A program made the translations under genes and the position numbers. Below the pieces are notes generated by a model. It ran no database searches, was not told the origin of the DNA, and was given only the letters and a program-made list of their open reading frames with translations. From NCBI RefSeq assembly GCF_000374185.1, contig NZ_KB910518.1, positions 4,698,530-4,762,529 of the forward strand: a stretch of DNA of 64,000 nt. The letters are read 5' to 3'. This DNA is from Paenibacillus sp. HW567 (GTDB lineage Bacteria > Bacillota > Bacilli > Paenibacillales > Paenibacillaceae). Shown piece by piece: positions 50,517 to 58,841 of the stretch (position 1 is its first letter; the number at the start of each line of letters is the position of its first letter).

Positions 50517-51827
50517 CTACCCGTGCTGCTCCAGCCCCGCCTCTGCTTCTTCAGAAGGCTGGGGCTGTGCAACGTCAGTACGCTCCGTCTTCACCACCGG
50601 CCACAGTACCCGCCCGAACATGATGCCGACCAGTCCAAGAAGCACCTGGACCATTCCGAAATTCACAAAAATACGGCCAGGTCCGGCAAGCTCTACGAAG
50701 AGCCCTCCCAGCAGAGGGGCTGCAATCATCACGGCGCCAAGCACCGTGCTTTGGATGCCGAATACACGTCCGGTCATGTGGGGAGGGGTTTCCTTTTGCA
50801 GGCAATAATTGAAGGTCACAAAAAACATCCCATTCCCAATGCCCAGTATGAATCCGAACAGCAGCACCCACAAGGCCGATGCACCCGGCTGGAGCAGCCC
50901 GAGACCTGCAATAGGTCCGCCAATCAGCACATAACCCATTCCGAGTCTCCAGCCATACCCCGTTCCCGGGTTCAGCCTGTTCAATAGAATAATGATTAGT
51001 ACAGCACCGACCCCGGACGCAGCCACCATCCAGCCGAGCAAGGATTCATTGGCCGGCGAGAGCACACGGAACAGGCTGGTGAACTGAAAATCAACGATCT
51101 GAATCGCCAGCGCTCCGGCGAATCCGAACAGCAGGGTATGCAGCAGCAGGCGGCTGCGCAGCATGAAGCTCCAGCCCTCCTTCCACATTGTACGAAGCGG
51201 CACCCGTTCTTCCTGCGCTGCCACCGTCTCGCTCTCTTCTTCTGTGCGAATGCTCTTTACAGAGAGCAGCAGCAGATAGGAGCCGACCCGCAGCAGGGCG
51301 TTTAATAAAATACACCACTGCGGAGTAAGCAGCGTAAGCGCCACGCCGCCGAGCAAGGGGCCGGCAATTTTGGAGCCCTGGTTCACAATCCCGTTCAGGG
51401 AGGCCGCCTGCAGCAGTTGATCCTCCCTGACAATACTGCGGGTCAGCGACTGCTGGGCAGGCACATTCAGCGTGGAGATCGCGGAGCGCAGCGCCAGCAG
51501 GGGCAGCAGCCAGAGCATATTCGGCGCAAACAACACCAGTACGGTCAGGAATGCCGTAAGCAAATCGCAGCTCCGCATCAGCTTCAGCTTGTTCAGCCGG
51601 TCGGCGGCTACCCCGGCAACAGAGCCAAGCAGGATGCTGGGCAGCGCGATAGATACCGGAATCAGTGCCAGCATCAGCGGACTGACCTGCCAGCGGTAGC
51701 CGACAAGCACCTGAATGGCCAGGGTGTCGAACCAATCGCCAAAGGTTGCCGTGGCGAAGGCGCTGTACACACGCATGTATACTTTGTTGTACAGCAGGCT
51801 GGCCGCCTGCTTGGTTGAAGCCTCCAT
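50517..51827 (-). CDS. MFS exporter (macrolide-efflux Mef-like, DHA3)
   Basis: 436 residues from the ATG at 51827 (GGAGGAATGTAAG upstream). Twelve membrane segments. FATATFGDWFDTLAIQVLVG near the start, GSVAGVAADRLNKLKLMRSC (loop 2-3), LRSAISTLNVPAQQSLTRSI and LGIGNGMFFVTFNYCLQKET are typical of the DHA3/Mef family. These pumps export macrolides or similar compounds, or are used for self-protection; the substrate here is unknown. A winged-helix regulator with a TPR-like C-terminus lies directly upstream on the same strand and is the probable regulator. Confidence 0.88.
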   Translation of the reverse strand: MEASTKQAASLLYNKVYMRVYSAFATATFGDWFDTLAIQVLVGYRWQVSPLMLALIPVSIALPSILLGSVAGVAADRLNKLKLMRSCDLLTAFLTVLVLFAPNMLWLLPLLALRSAISTLNVPAQQSLTRSIVREDQLLQAASLNGIVNQGSKIAGPLLGGVALTLLTPQWCILLNALLRVGSYLLLLSVKSIRTEEESETVAAQEERVPLRTMWKEGWSFMLRSRLLLHTLLFGFAGALAIQIVDFQFTSLFRVLSPANESLLGWMVAASGVGAVLIIILLNRLNPGTGYGWRLGMGYVLIGGPIAGLGLLQPGASALWVLLFGFILGIGNGMFFVTFNYCLQKETPPHMTGRVFGIQSTVLGAVMIAAPLLGGLFVELAGPGRIFVNFGMVQVLLGLVGIMFGRVLWPVVKTERTDVAQPQPSEEAEAGLEQHG

Positions 51828-51918
51828 CTTACATTCCTCCAATTCCTCCAAGTACAGTCAGAATCATATAGCTATCTTCGTTCTGCTCCAACTGTACCGG
51901 AGAATTGTCAGAGAAATA

Positions 51919-53073
51919 TCAGGGGGTCTGAAGCAGGCGCTGGAGGATGGCTTCCAATGGCTGAGCTAACCGGTTCACCCCGGATTGCTCCAGCGCGGAA
52001 ACAAACAGGTTGTCATATTTACGCTGCAAAGCCGTCTGGGGCGGAAACATACGGCAAAAGTGAACAATTCTGTACAGTGCGTAGAGTCTTAGCGGAACGA
52101 ATCCCGACATCTCCAGCACCTGCAAGCCTTCATCCAGCAGCTTCTCCGCCTCCCGCGATTGTCCGCGCTGTGAATGCCAGAGCCCTTTTACAACCTTATA
52201 GCTCCCGATTTCCCGCAGGAAAGGCTTCTCATGCAGGATCGTTTCAATCTCTCTGTCCATCCGTTCAAGCTCCTCATCTCCGGTTCCCGCCACCAGATGC
52301 ACAAAAAGCTCCGTAATCTTGGTCACTGGAATGAAATTCTCGTATTCGCGCTCAGCAATTACCTGATACGACCATTTCAGACGCGCAAGCGCCCGCTCCG
52401 GTTCTCCCGCAAGGGTGAACAAATCCAGAATAGTCAGAATCTCCAGTTCAAGCTGGTAGTGAGGGAGCAGTATTTTCCGGGAGATTACCTCCTCGCAGAA
52501 GTGAAGCTTGATCTTGGGATCGCCGGAGAAAATATAGAATAGAATCAGATAAAAAAGCCTTTCCGCAAGCGGAACCTCTTCCGTATGCAGCAGCCAGTCC
52601 AAATCTCCCTGCAAAAAATGGATGACCATAGCATAATGCGGGTCAAGCTCGTAGCCAAGGGTGTCCTGCTGCCGTGCCAGCGTCAGCATGGACCTGCCTT
52701 GACCGTATACATGGAACCTGGAGAACACTTCGCGCATCGTCTCGCGCAGCTCCGGGTCGTTTGCTGTCGGGTTCAGCGCCACCCCTGCGGGTGAGCCCGG
52801 CAGCGTCAGGCTGTAGCCGAAGCCGCGGACGGTTCTGATGTCCAGACTGCCAAGCCCGCGGAGCTTTTTGCGCAGCCGGTAAATATGGTCATCTACCGTC
52901 CGCTCTACCGGATACTCCAAGGGCCACACGTTATCCAGCAGTTGCTCCCGGCTGAACGTGCGCCCTCTGTTGCGGTATAAAAACTGCAAAAGCGCGAATT
53001 CCTTGGGCAGCAGCTCCAGCGCAATTCCGCCTGCAATGACCTTATATTCGCTTTCGTTAAATTCAAGAAGCAT
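51919..53073 (-). CDS. Winged-helix (OmpR/PhoB-type) regulator with helical-repeat C-terminus
   Basis: 384 residues. Residues 5-95 are a Trans_reg_C winged helix (IALELLPKEFALLQFLYRNR, TFSREQLLDNVWPLEYPVER, TVDDHIYRLRKKLRGLGSLD, IRTVRGFGYSLT). No receiver domain precedes it; the DNA-binding domain is at the very N-terminus. Residues 120-384 are helical, with TPR-like pairs (RLFYLILFYIFSGDPKIKLH, AEKLLDEGLQVLEMSGFVPL), as in SARP/BTAD-type regulators. It could respond to a protein or peptide partner and not to phosphorylation. It stands 90 bp upstream of the Mef-like MFS gene on the same strand, the likely target. Confidence 0.85.
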   Translation of the reverse strand: MLLEFNESEYKVIAGGIALELLPKEFALLQFLYRNRGRTFSREQLLDNVWPLEYPVERTVDDHIYRLRKKLRGLGSLDIRTVRGFGYSLTLPGSPAGVALNPTANDPELRETMREVFSRFHVYGQGRSMLTLARQQDTLGYELDPHYAMVIHFLQGDLDWLLHTEEVPLAERLFYLILFYIFSGDPKIKLHFCEEVISRKILLPHYQLELEILTILDLFTLAGEPERALARLKWSYQVIAEREYENFIPVTKITELFVHLVAGTGDEELERMDREIETILHEKPFLREIGSYKVVKGLWHSQRGQSREAEKLLDEGLQVLEMSGFVPLRLYALYRIVHFCRMFPPQTALQRKYDNLFVSALEQSGVNRLAQPLEAILQRLLQTP

Positions 53074-53165
53074 AGCCGGACCTCTTTTCCAGGGATAAGT
53101 CTATGAAAGTATTATAGCAGGAGCGGGTTCGGTAAACGATAGCGGCGAATGCCTATGGATAACGT

Positions 53166-53207
53166 AAAAAAAGCCCCCTGGCCGCTAAAGTTGCGCAGCC
53201 GGGGGGC
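53166..53207 (-). terminator. Terminator of the large SLH protein gene
   Basis: On the minus strand GCCCCCCGGC pairs with GCCAGGGGGC (one mismatch), followed by seven T. Confidence 0.92.
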
Positions 53208-53230
53208 ATGGGCGAAACAGAGTGTTCCCT

Positions 53231-56200
53231 TTAAATCAGATTGGACTTCTGCAGCAATCTTTGGATGATCGCGGCAACTTCAGCTCTTGTGATATACGCC
53301 TGAGGAGCCAGCTTAGTAGCACTTCTGCCGGATACAATGCCGGCCTCGATACTATCAGCAGCACTGCTTGCCGCCCACTGTGATACACTGCCGGCATCCG
53401 TGAACGGACTCAGCAGCTCATCTGCTGCTTTGCCCGGAAGCTTATCTTTTAGCGCGGTGATCTTCATCGCTTTGGCAATGATCGTCATCGCCTGTTCCCG
53501 GGTAATCCTGTCCGACGGACGGAAGGTTCCATCCTCGAACCCGTTAATCAAGTTGAATGCGTAGGCTGTCTGAACTGCACCGCTGTACCAATCCGAAGCC
53601 TTCACGTCGGTGAATGGCGCTGCGTTGTTCTCCAGCTTCAGGCCAAGTCCGCGTACAATAATTGCAGCGAATTCAGCCCGCGTAATATCCGCATCCGGTG
53701 TGAACATGCCATTTCCTGTACCGTCAATAATCATACGCGATCCCATATTATTCACGATATCCTTGGCCCAGTGGCCGGATACATCCTTGAATTCAAGCGG
53801 ATGCCAGATTATGGAGTAGGTGCTGTTGGTCAGGCTGTTCACTTTTGCATAATACTTCTGGTCAATCGTAGTCACCTTGGTAGGCACATGTCTTACCGAA
53901 CCGTCCGGTTCAACCACAACCCCGGTTGTAATTCTGTTAGGGTCCACGCCGTCCGGAAGAGCAATCATCCGCTCTACATAGGCGTTGAATTTAGACAATT
54001 CGATTGTGTTATTGCCATACAGAGCCCGTACCACGAAATTAAGCGGAGGAGCCACAAGCGTGAATTCTCCCTTCGCAGCCGAATTTTCCACGGTTCTTAA
54101 TGTACCTTCTGCTGGAGTGGCGATTTCAATCTGAATGGTTATATCCTTCAGCGTAGCCGAGACTCCCAGTTGTTTTGAAATGTCATCAATATTGATTTGG
54201 CGGGCAGGCAGGGTGTAGGTTGTATTTCCTCTTTTCAACTCCAGCACCGCCTGCTTCTCATCCATACTCTTGACCATCTGTCCGTCCAACAAGCCTATGA
54301 CAACATCTGCACTTGTATTAACCGGAATCGTAATCAACGCGCCTTGGCCTTCAGCAGCGAGCCTCTCTTCCAGCTTGGTCTGGTCAACCGCTACGGTCAT
54401 AACCGTCTGCCCGTTTACTACGGCGTTAGTTACTATTCCCGCATTTTCCAGCTTACCGTTCACAAGAATATTGAACCCGTTGTCCGCTGGTGTTGATGTT
54501 GCTACTGGTGCTGGTACCGCTACTGGTGTTGGTGTTGATTCCGGTGTTGGTGTCGGTACCGGTGTTGGTGTTATCACAGGCCCAGTAGTTGGAGTGCCCC
54601 CATCGCCACCGGAAGGAGCACTTGGTGTTACAGCGTTTGACAAAGCGGATGCGGCACTGCTGCCTGCGCTATTGATCGCTTTTACTGTAAATGTATAAGT
54701 CGTTCCATTGACCAGCCCTGACATTGTAATTGGACTGCCGGTTCCAACAGCGACAACATTGCCAGGTGAGGATGTAACCTCATACCCCGTGATTGCACTG
54801 CCTCCATTATTTTCAGGGGCTGTAAAAGAGACCACCGCTTGCCCGTTCCCGGAGCTGGCAGTTACACCTGTCGGCGCCCCTGGAACCGTGATTGGAGTTG
54901 CACTTCGTTCATTAGAGGCCGCGCTGTCACCTTCCGGATTGGTTGCTTTGACCACAAAATAATATGGTGTTCCATTGTTTAGCCCAGTCGCTGTATAGCT
55001 GTAGACCGAACCCCCAACAGTGGCAATTTCACTGCCATAAGCGGCGGATGCTAGTCTCTGGAATATTTTGTACCCCGTTGACCCGTCCACCGGAGTCCAG
55101 AACAAGCTGATCTCTCCATTGCCTGCAAAAGCAGACTGCAGCAATGGTGCGCCAGGAAGCGGCATCGTTGTGTCAGTCACGGTGATCGTCAGCGTTTGCG
55201 CGGCTCCCGCGCTGAAGCTGAAGGTTAGGCTAGTGGTCCCCTCAACCAGAGTGGCCAAAAATTCCTTCTTGATTGTCACCGTGCTGCCAGTCACGGTGTA
55301 ATCCGTTCCCAACGAAAGGTAAGCCACACCGTTTGAAATACTGATAAGCGTATTGCCGTTAAGCGTCAGCGCTGTTGTCACGTCAGCCTGGTTAGCCGCG
55401 TTTTTATCGTAGCTGGCACTTAACGGAGTAATAGTACTATTCTGTTGCGTCGCGATTGTGTACGCTTCGCTCAACACGGTGCTGTCTGTCATCCCCGCTT
55501 TCACGGCGATGGCCTTAATCGTCTTCGCGCTCGTCAACGGGATCGGCGCGCTGTAGACCGTACTGCCGCTGGTCGGCGTGCTGCCATCTGTCGTGTAGTA
55601 GATCGTCGCTCCGCTCGTTGCCGTGCTCAGCGTTACGGTGGTGCCGGACGCTACCGCGCCTCCGGCTGGGCTTGCGGTTGGCGCATCGACTTGCGCCATA
55701 GCTCCTGCAGTAGTCATTACCAACTGCGAGTTGCCAGAGATCAGGACCTCACCATTTACTTCCATCAGTGAATAGATTGCATTTGAATCAATGCCTGACA
55801 TATCGACTCCGGCATCCTGCCAGGTTGAGCCGTGATCATTGGTATAATAAATCGCCGGAGCATAATTGTTGTCAGTTACTATCATATAGACGTTATTGCC
55901 CTTTTGACCGAGCATTGCCGTTGTTGAATAAGAGGTAAAAGCATCTGTTACCGTTGGAGCGCTCCACGAAGTTAGATCATCACTTGTACGGGAGAACATT
56001 TTGTAGGTTGATGAATCATAACCGGTCAGAATATACTTGCTTCCGTCATATAGAACATTATTTAAGATGTCTTGCTGGTTCGGATACGCACTGGACCGGT
56101 TGACCCAGGTTTCCCCATCCGCAGACGTCCAAATGCTGGAAGCATCCACATTGCCTTGGGCATCATAGCCATATCCCAGCGCAATGAATTGATTATTGGT

Positions 56201-57685
56201 GTACGCAACCGAATACACTGCGTCTATAGATTGTGCGGGCAGAGCAGGCTCATGCCAGGTAATGCCGTCCGCGGATGTTTTTATTTTGGGAGCCGAACCC
56301 GAACCTGATCCGACCGCAACAAATTTCCCACTGCCAAAAGCAATATCCGTTATGGAGGTCGAATCATTTAAGGTATTTTGTACGGTCCAGGTAGCTCCGT
56401 CATTCGAGGTGGCCAGCGCCGTTTGGGTTTGAGCCCCTTCGCCGATAGCCACATATTTGTTATTGCCGTAGGCGGCTGCCGTAAATCCTGCAAGCCTTGA
56501 GGACAACGTCACTTTGTTCCAGGCAGTCAGGTCGCTTGAAGTCCAGATTGCTCCGTCAGCACCTTCTTTTCCTACAGCAATATACTGTGATCCGCTGCCA
56601 TGAACAATGTCAGTAAACGTCCCGCCCCATTTATAGCTCCAATCGGAGCCATTCGAGGAGACAAGCATCCCTTCATTCCCCAGGCGGAAATACTTTCCGT
56701 TCACATATTTCGAAAACTGCGTAACGAAATAATTTTTGAACGGCTGCATGCTCCATGTGGTTCCATTCGCTGATGTGTACACCGCGCCATAGTATGGATT
56801 TTCAAAGCCGAACAAATAGTAATTCGAACCATCATAAAAACCATTGAACATCTGGTTATTGTATTGTGAGGAATTTTGCTTAAATGGAGGTCCCATCAGT
56901 GTAAAGGTGGATAAATCCGTCGAGGTCCAAATATATGCCGCCGGATCGGAAATATAGTAGCGGTCGTTCATCCAGGTCAGCATATTTGTTCCGGAAGACG
57001 GTACGCCAGCGGTTGAAGGCTGCGCATTGGTCCAGGTTGTACCGTCGGTGGTAGAATAAATTTTCCCATTACTGCCCCCCACGGCTAATCTGGAACCGCC
57101 ATTGCCAGTTGTAACTTGGGTTAACCAAATCGTAGAGTCTACTCCCGCAGGAACGACGGTGGTCCAAGTTATTCCATTCGGCGAGGTCAGCAGCTTCCCC
57201 TGTGTTGTCGCATAAAAGGCACCGCTTCCTTTAAAGGTGAGGTACTCTACTTTCGATATCCCGGTGCTTACATTGGATGTGCGCTGCGTCCACGTAATTC
57301 CGTCCGGCGAGGTCAATATTACCCCTTCACTTCCGGACACTACAAATAGACCATTTCCATAGGCTACGCCATTAAATGTAAATGACCCGGGAGCCGTCAC
57401 TCCTGTGTAATTGATGTCGGCTTTGGTTTTTACATTCTCCCAAGTTTCCGCGTCAGCCGACTTGATGATTGCCCCGTAGTATCCGACAGCGATATACACA
57501 TTGTTGCCGTATGCCATCCCCGACATTGCGCCCGAAGGCAAATTTGTATAGCTTTTGGCCGTAAATGTGTCAGGTGCGGAGCCTGCAGCCTGTAAATCCG
57601 CCGGGCGCAATAATAAAATACCAATAATAACCAGACACAACATCCCCATCAGGAAATGCCTGGAACCTTTCAAGCCTCTTGTCAT
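53231..57685 (-). CDS. Large secreted beta-propeller/Fn3/SLH surface protein
   Basis: 1484 residues from the ATG at 57685 (TTTGGAGGCAGCGATC upstream). The signal peptide is cleaved near LQAAG (residue 34). Residues 45-640 contain about thirteen blades of the type G-x-FVAVG then TS-x-DG-x-TW (TSPDGITW, TSADGITW, TSNDGATW), as in YCF48/BNR-like propellers. Then follow a chitobiase C-terminal-type domain (YYTTDGSTPTSGSTVYSAPI), an X2/Ig-like domain (ITPLSASYDKNAANQADVTT), two fibronectin type III domains (PGAPTGVTASSGNGQAVVSF), a Pro/Thr linker (PTPVPTPTPESTPTPVAVPA), a beta region, and three C-terminal SLH modules (HWAKDIVNNMGSRMIIDGTG; SRDRITREQ-like; TKLAPQAYITRAEVAAIIQR). It is a cell-wall-anchored protein that displays a carbohydrate- or protein-binding propeller. 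The ECF operon next to it is divergent. Confidence 0.92.
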   Translation of the reverse strand: MTRGLKGSRHFLMGMLCLVIIGILLLRPADLQAAGSAPDTFTAKSYTNLPSGAMSGMAYGNNVYIAVGYYGAIIKSADAETWENVKTKADINYTGVTAPGSFTFNGVAYGNGLFVVSGSEGVILTSPDGITWTQRTSNVSTGISKVEYLTFKGSGAFYATTQGKLLTSPNGITWTTVVPAGVDSTIWLTQVTTGNGGSRLAVGGSNGKIYSTTDGTTWTNAQPSTAGVPSSGTNMLTWMNDRYYISDPAAYIWTSTDLSTFTLMGPPFKQNSSQYNNQMFNGFYDGSNYYLFGFENPYYGAVYTSANGTTWSMQPFKNYFVTQFSKYVNGKYFRLGNEGMLVSSNGSDWSYKWGGTFTDIVHGSGSQYIAVGKEGADGAIWTSSDLTAWNKVTLSSRLAGFTAAAYGNNKYVAIGEGAQTQTALATSNDGATWTVQNTLNDSTSITDIAFGSGKFVAVGSGSGSAPKIKTSADGITWHEPALPAQSIDAVYSVAYTNNQFIALGYGYDAQGNVDASSIWTSADGETWVNRSSAYPNQQDILNNVLYDGSKYILTGYDSSTYKMFSRTSDDLTSWSAPTVTDAFTSYSTTAMLGQKGNNVYMIVTDNNYAPAIYYTNDHGSTWQDAGVDMSGIDSNAIYSLMEVNGEVLISGNSQLVMTTAGAMAQVDAPTASPAGGAVASGTTVTLSTATSGATIYYTTDGSTPTSGSTVYSAPIPLTSAKTIKAIAVKAGMTDSTVLSEAYTIATQQNSTITPLSASYDKNAANQADVTTALTLNGNTLISISNGVAYLSLGTDYTVTGSTVTIKKEFLATLVEGTTSLTFSFSAGAAQTLTITVTDTTMPLPGAPLLQSAFAGNGEISLFWTPVDGSTGYKIFQRLASAAYGSEIATVGGSVYSYTATGLNNGTPYYFVVKATNPEGDSAASNERSATPITVPGAPTGVTASSGNGQAVVSFTAPENNGGSAITGYEVTSSPGNVVAVGTGSPITMSGLVNGTTYTFTVKAINSAGSSAASALSNAVTPSAPSGGDGGTPTTGPVITPTPVPTPTPESTPTPVAVPAPVATSTPADNGFNILVNGKLENAGIVTNAVVNGQTVMTVAVDQTKLEERLAAEGQGALITIPVNTSADVVIGLLDGQMVKSMDEKQAVLELKRGNTTYTLPARQINIDDISKQLGVSATLKDITIQIEIATPAEGTLRTVENSAAKGEFTLVAPPLNFVVRALYGNNTIELSKFNAYVERMIALPDGVDPNRITTGVVVEPDGSVRHVPTKVTTIDQKYYAKVNSLTNSTYSIIWHPLEFKDVSGHWAKDIVNNMGSRMIIDGTGNGMFTPDADITRAEFAAIIVRGLGLKLENNAAPFTDVKASDWYSGAVQTAYAFNLINGFEDGTFRPSDRITREQAMTIIAKAMKITALKDKLPGKAADELLSPFTDAGSVSQWAASSAADSIEAGIVSGRSATKLAPQAYITRAEVAAIIQRLLQKSNLI

Positions 57686-57957
57686 GATCGCTGCCTCCAA
57701 ATAATGGATTAAATTCTATGATGAGCGGCAAATAAACTACGAATAGTTCCATATTTCGACAAAAGGATACAGAAACCCTTCATTTTTAAATACTAAAAAA
57801 TGCAATAACAAAATTTATTTTTCAGGGATATTTTGTTTTGCCCAACCCTTGCAATGTTCCATTGTTAATACCACATGCGAAACGGCATTAATTTCCTGAT
57901 AAACGCAACCATTATCCTCCAGCACGCATCTTATTAGTAAAGGGAGGGGAGCTTTGT

Positions 57958-58506
57958 CTGGATATTATAGAGAGAATTAAGGCCAAGGATGAAAGTGCTC
58001 TCCGCCTGTTGATGGACCGGTACGGTGACATGCTGCTTAGGACGGCCTGGCTGCTGCTCAAGGATCAGCAGTCCGCTGAAGAGGCTGTGCAGGATACATT
58101 CGTTCAAGCCTATGCAAAAATCAGCCAGCTTCAGGAGCCGGACCGGCTGCAAGCCTGGCTGATATCTATAACCGTGAGCCGCTGCCGGATGAAGACGCGG
58201 ACCTGGAGCTGGCGCAGCATTTTCCCCTCGGCAGAGAGCGGAAGCTGGGCAGAAGAAATGGCCGGGGCCACTGCCGGAGCGGAGGAGCTTTTCATGGTGG
58301 AGTGGAACAATGTCCGGCTGGCTGAAGCCGTAAGAAGTCTGGATTATATCTACAGGGAATGTCTGACCCTATACTATTTTCATGAGATGAATATTAGGGA
58401 AATTGCCGTGCAACTGGCTGCGCCCGAGAATACCGTAAAATCCCGTCTGGCCAGAGGACGGATGTTATTGAAACAGCGATTGGAGAAGGAGGGGCATTTC
58501 GAGTGA
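57958..58506 (+). CDS. ECF-type RNA polymerase sigma factor, probable CTG start
   Basis: 182 residues if read from CTG at 57958 (GGGAGGGGAG 6 nt upstream), giving DIIERIKAKDESALRLLMDR as a normal region 2 start; from TTG/ATG at 58009/58012 the protein would lack its first helix. Region 2: MLLRTAWLLLKDQQSAEEAV, QDTFVQAYAKISQLQEPDRL. Region 4: YRECLTLYYFHEMNIREIAV, QLAAPENTVKSRLARGRMLL. The downstream gene overlaps by 4 bp. Likely function: surface- or wall-stress sigma with the following membrane protein as anti-sigma. The use of CTG, or a frameshift near the start, is unusual. Confidence 0.85.
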   Translation: MDIIERIKAKDESALRLLMDRYGDMLLRTAWLLLKDQQSAEEAVQDTFVQAYAKISQLQEPDRLQAWLISITVSRCRMKTRTWSWRSIFPSAESGSWAEEMAGATAGAEELFMVEWNNVRLAEAVRSLDYIYRECLTLYYFHEMNIREIAVQLAAPENTVKSRLARGRMLLKQRLEKEGHFE

Positions 58507-58841
58507 ATTCCGAACGTGAGCAAATCAAACAACGGCTGGATGAAGAGCTGTGTCCGCTAACCTTCAGCGGCCGGGAACGGGTTCTGCGGCAGACCCACCC
58601 CCGGACTCTTATTGCGCGTCTGCGGGCACTGTGGAACATGGAGCTTGTGATTCCCCTTAGACCACTAGGTGCATGTGCAGCCATCCTCATGGCAGGAGCG
58701 GTTATTCTCTATGCTCCGCACAGCGGAATTAGAGAACTACTGACCAGTCCGCAGCCGGACAAACGGGAATTAATTGAGGCCGGAGGCAATACGTACCGGA
58801 AAGATCTCTATGAACAGGCGGTGAAACGGCATGACCGTTAG
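58503..58841 (+). CDS. Small single-TM anti-sigma-like protein
   Basis: 112 residues. GTG start at 58503 overlaps the sigma stop (GTGA). A cytoplasmic part (NSEREQIKQRLDEELCPLTF, SGRERVLRQTHPR) is followed by one membrane helix at about 54-72 (LGACAAILMAGAVILYAPHS) and a short extracytoplasmic tail. Size, topology and overlap with the sigma gene fit an anti-sigma factor. No zinc-binding HxxxCxxC motif is seen. Its 3' end overlaps the TPR gene by 11 bp, so all three genes form one translationally coupled operon. Confidence 0.75.
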   Translation: MNSEREQIKQRLDEELCPLTFSGRERVLRQTHPRTLIARLRALWNMELVIPLRPLGACAAILMAGAVILYAPHSGIRELLTSPQPDKRELIEAGGNTYRKDLYEQAVKRHDR

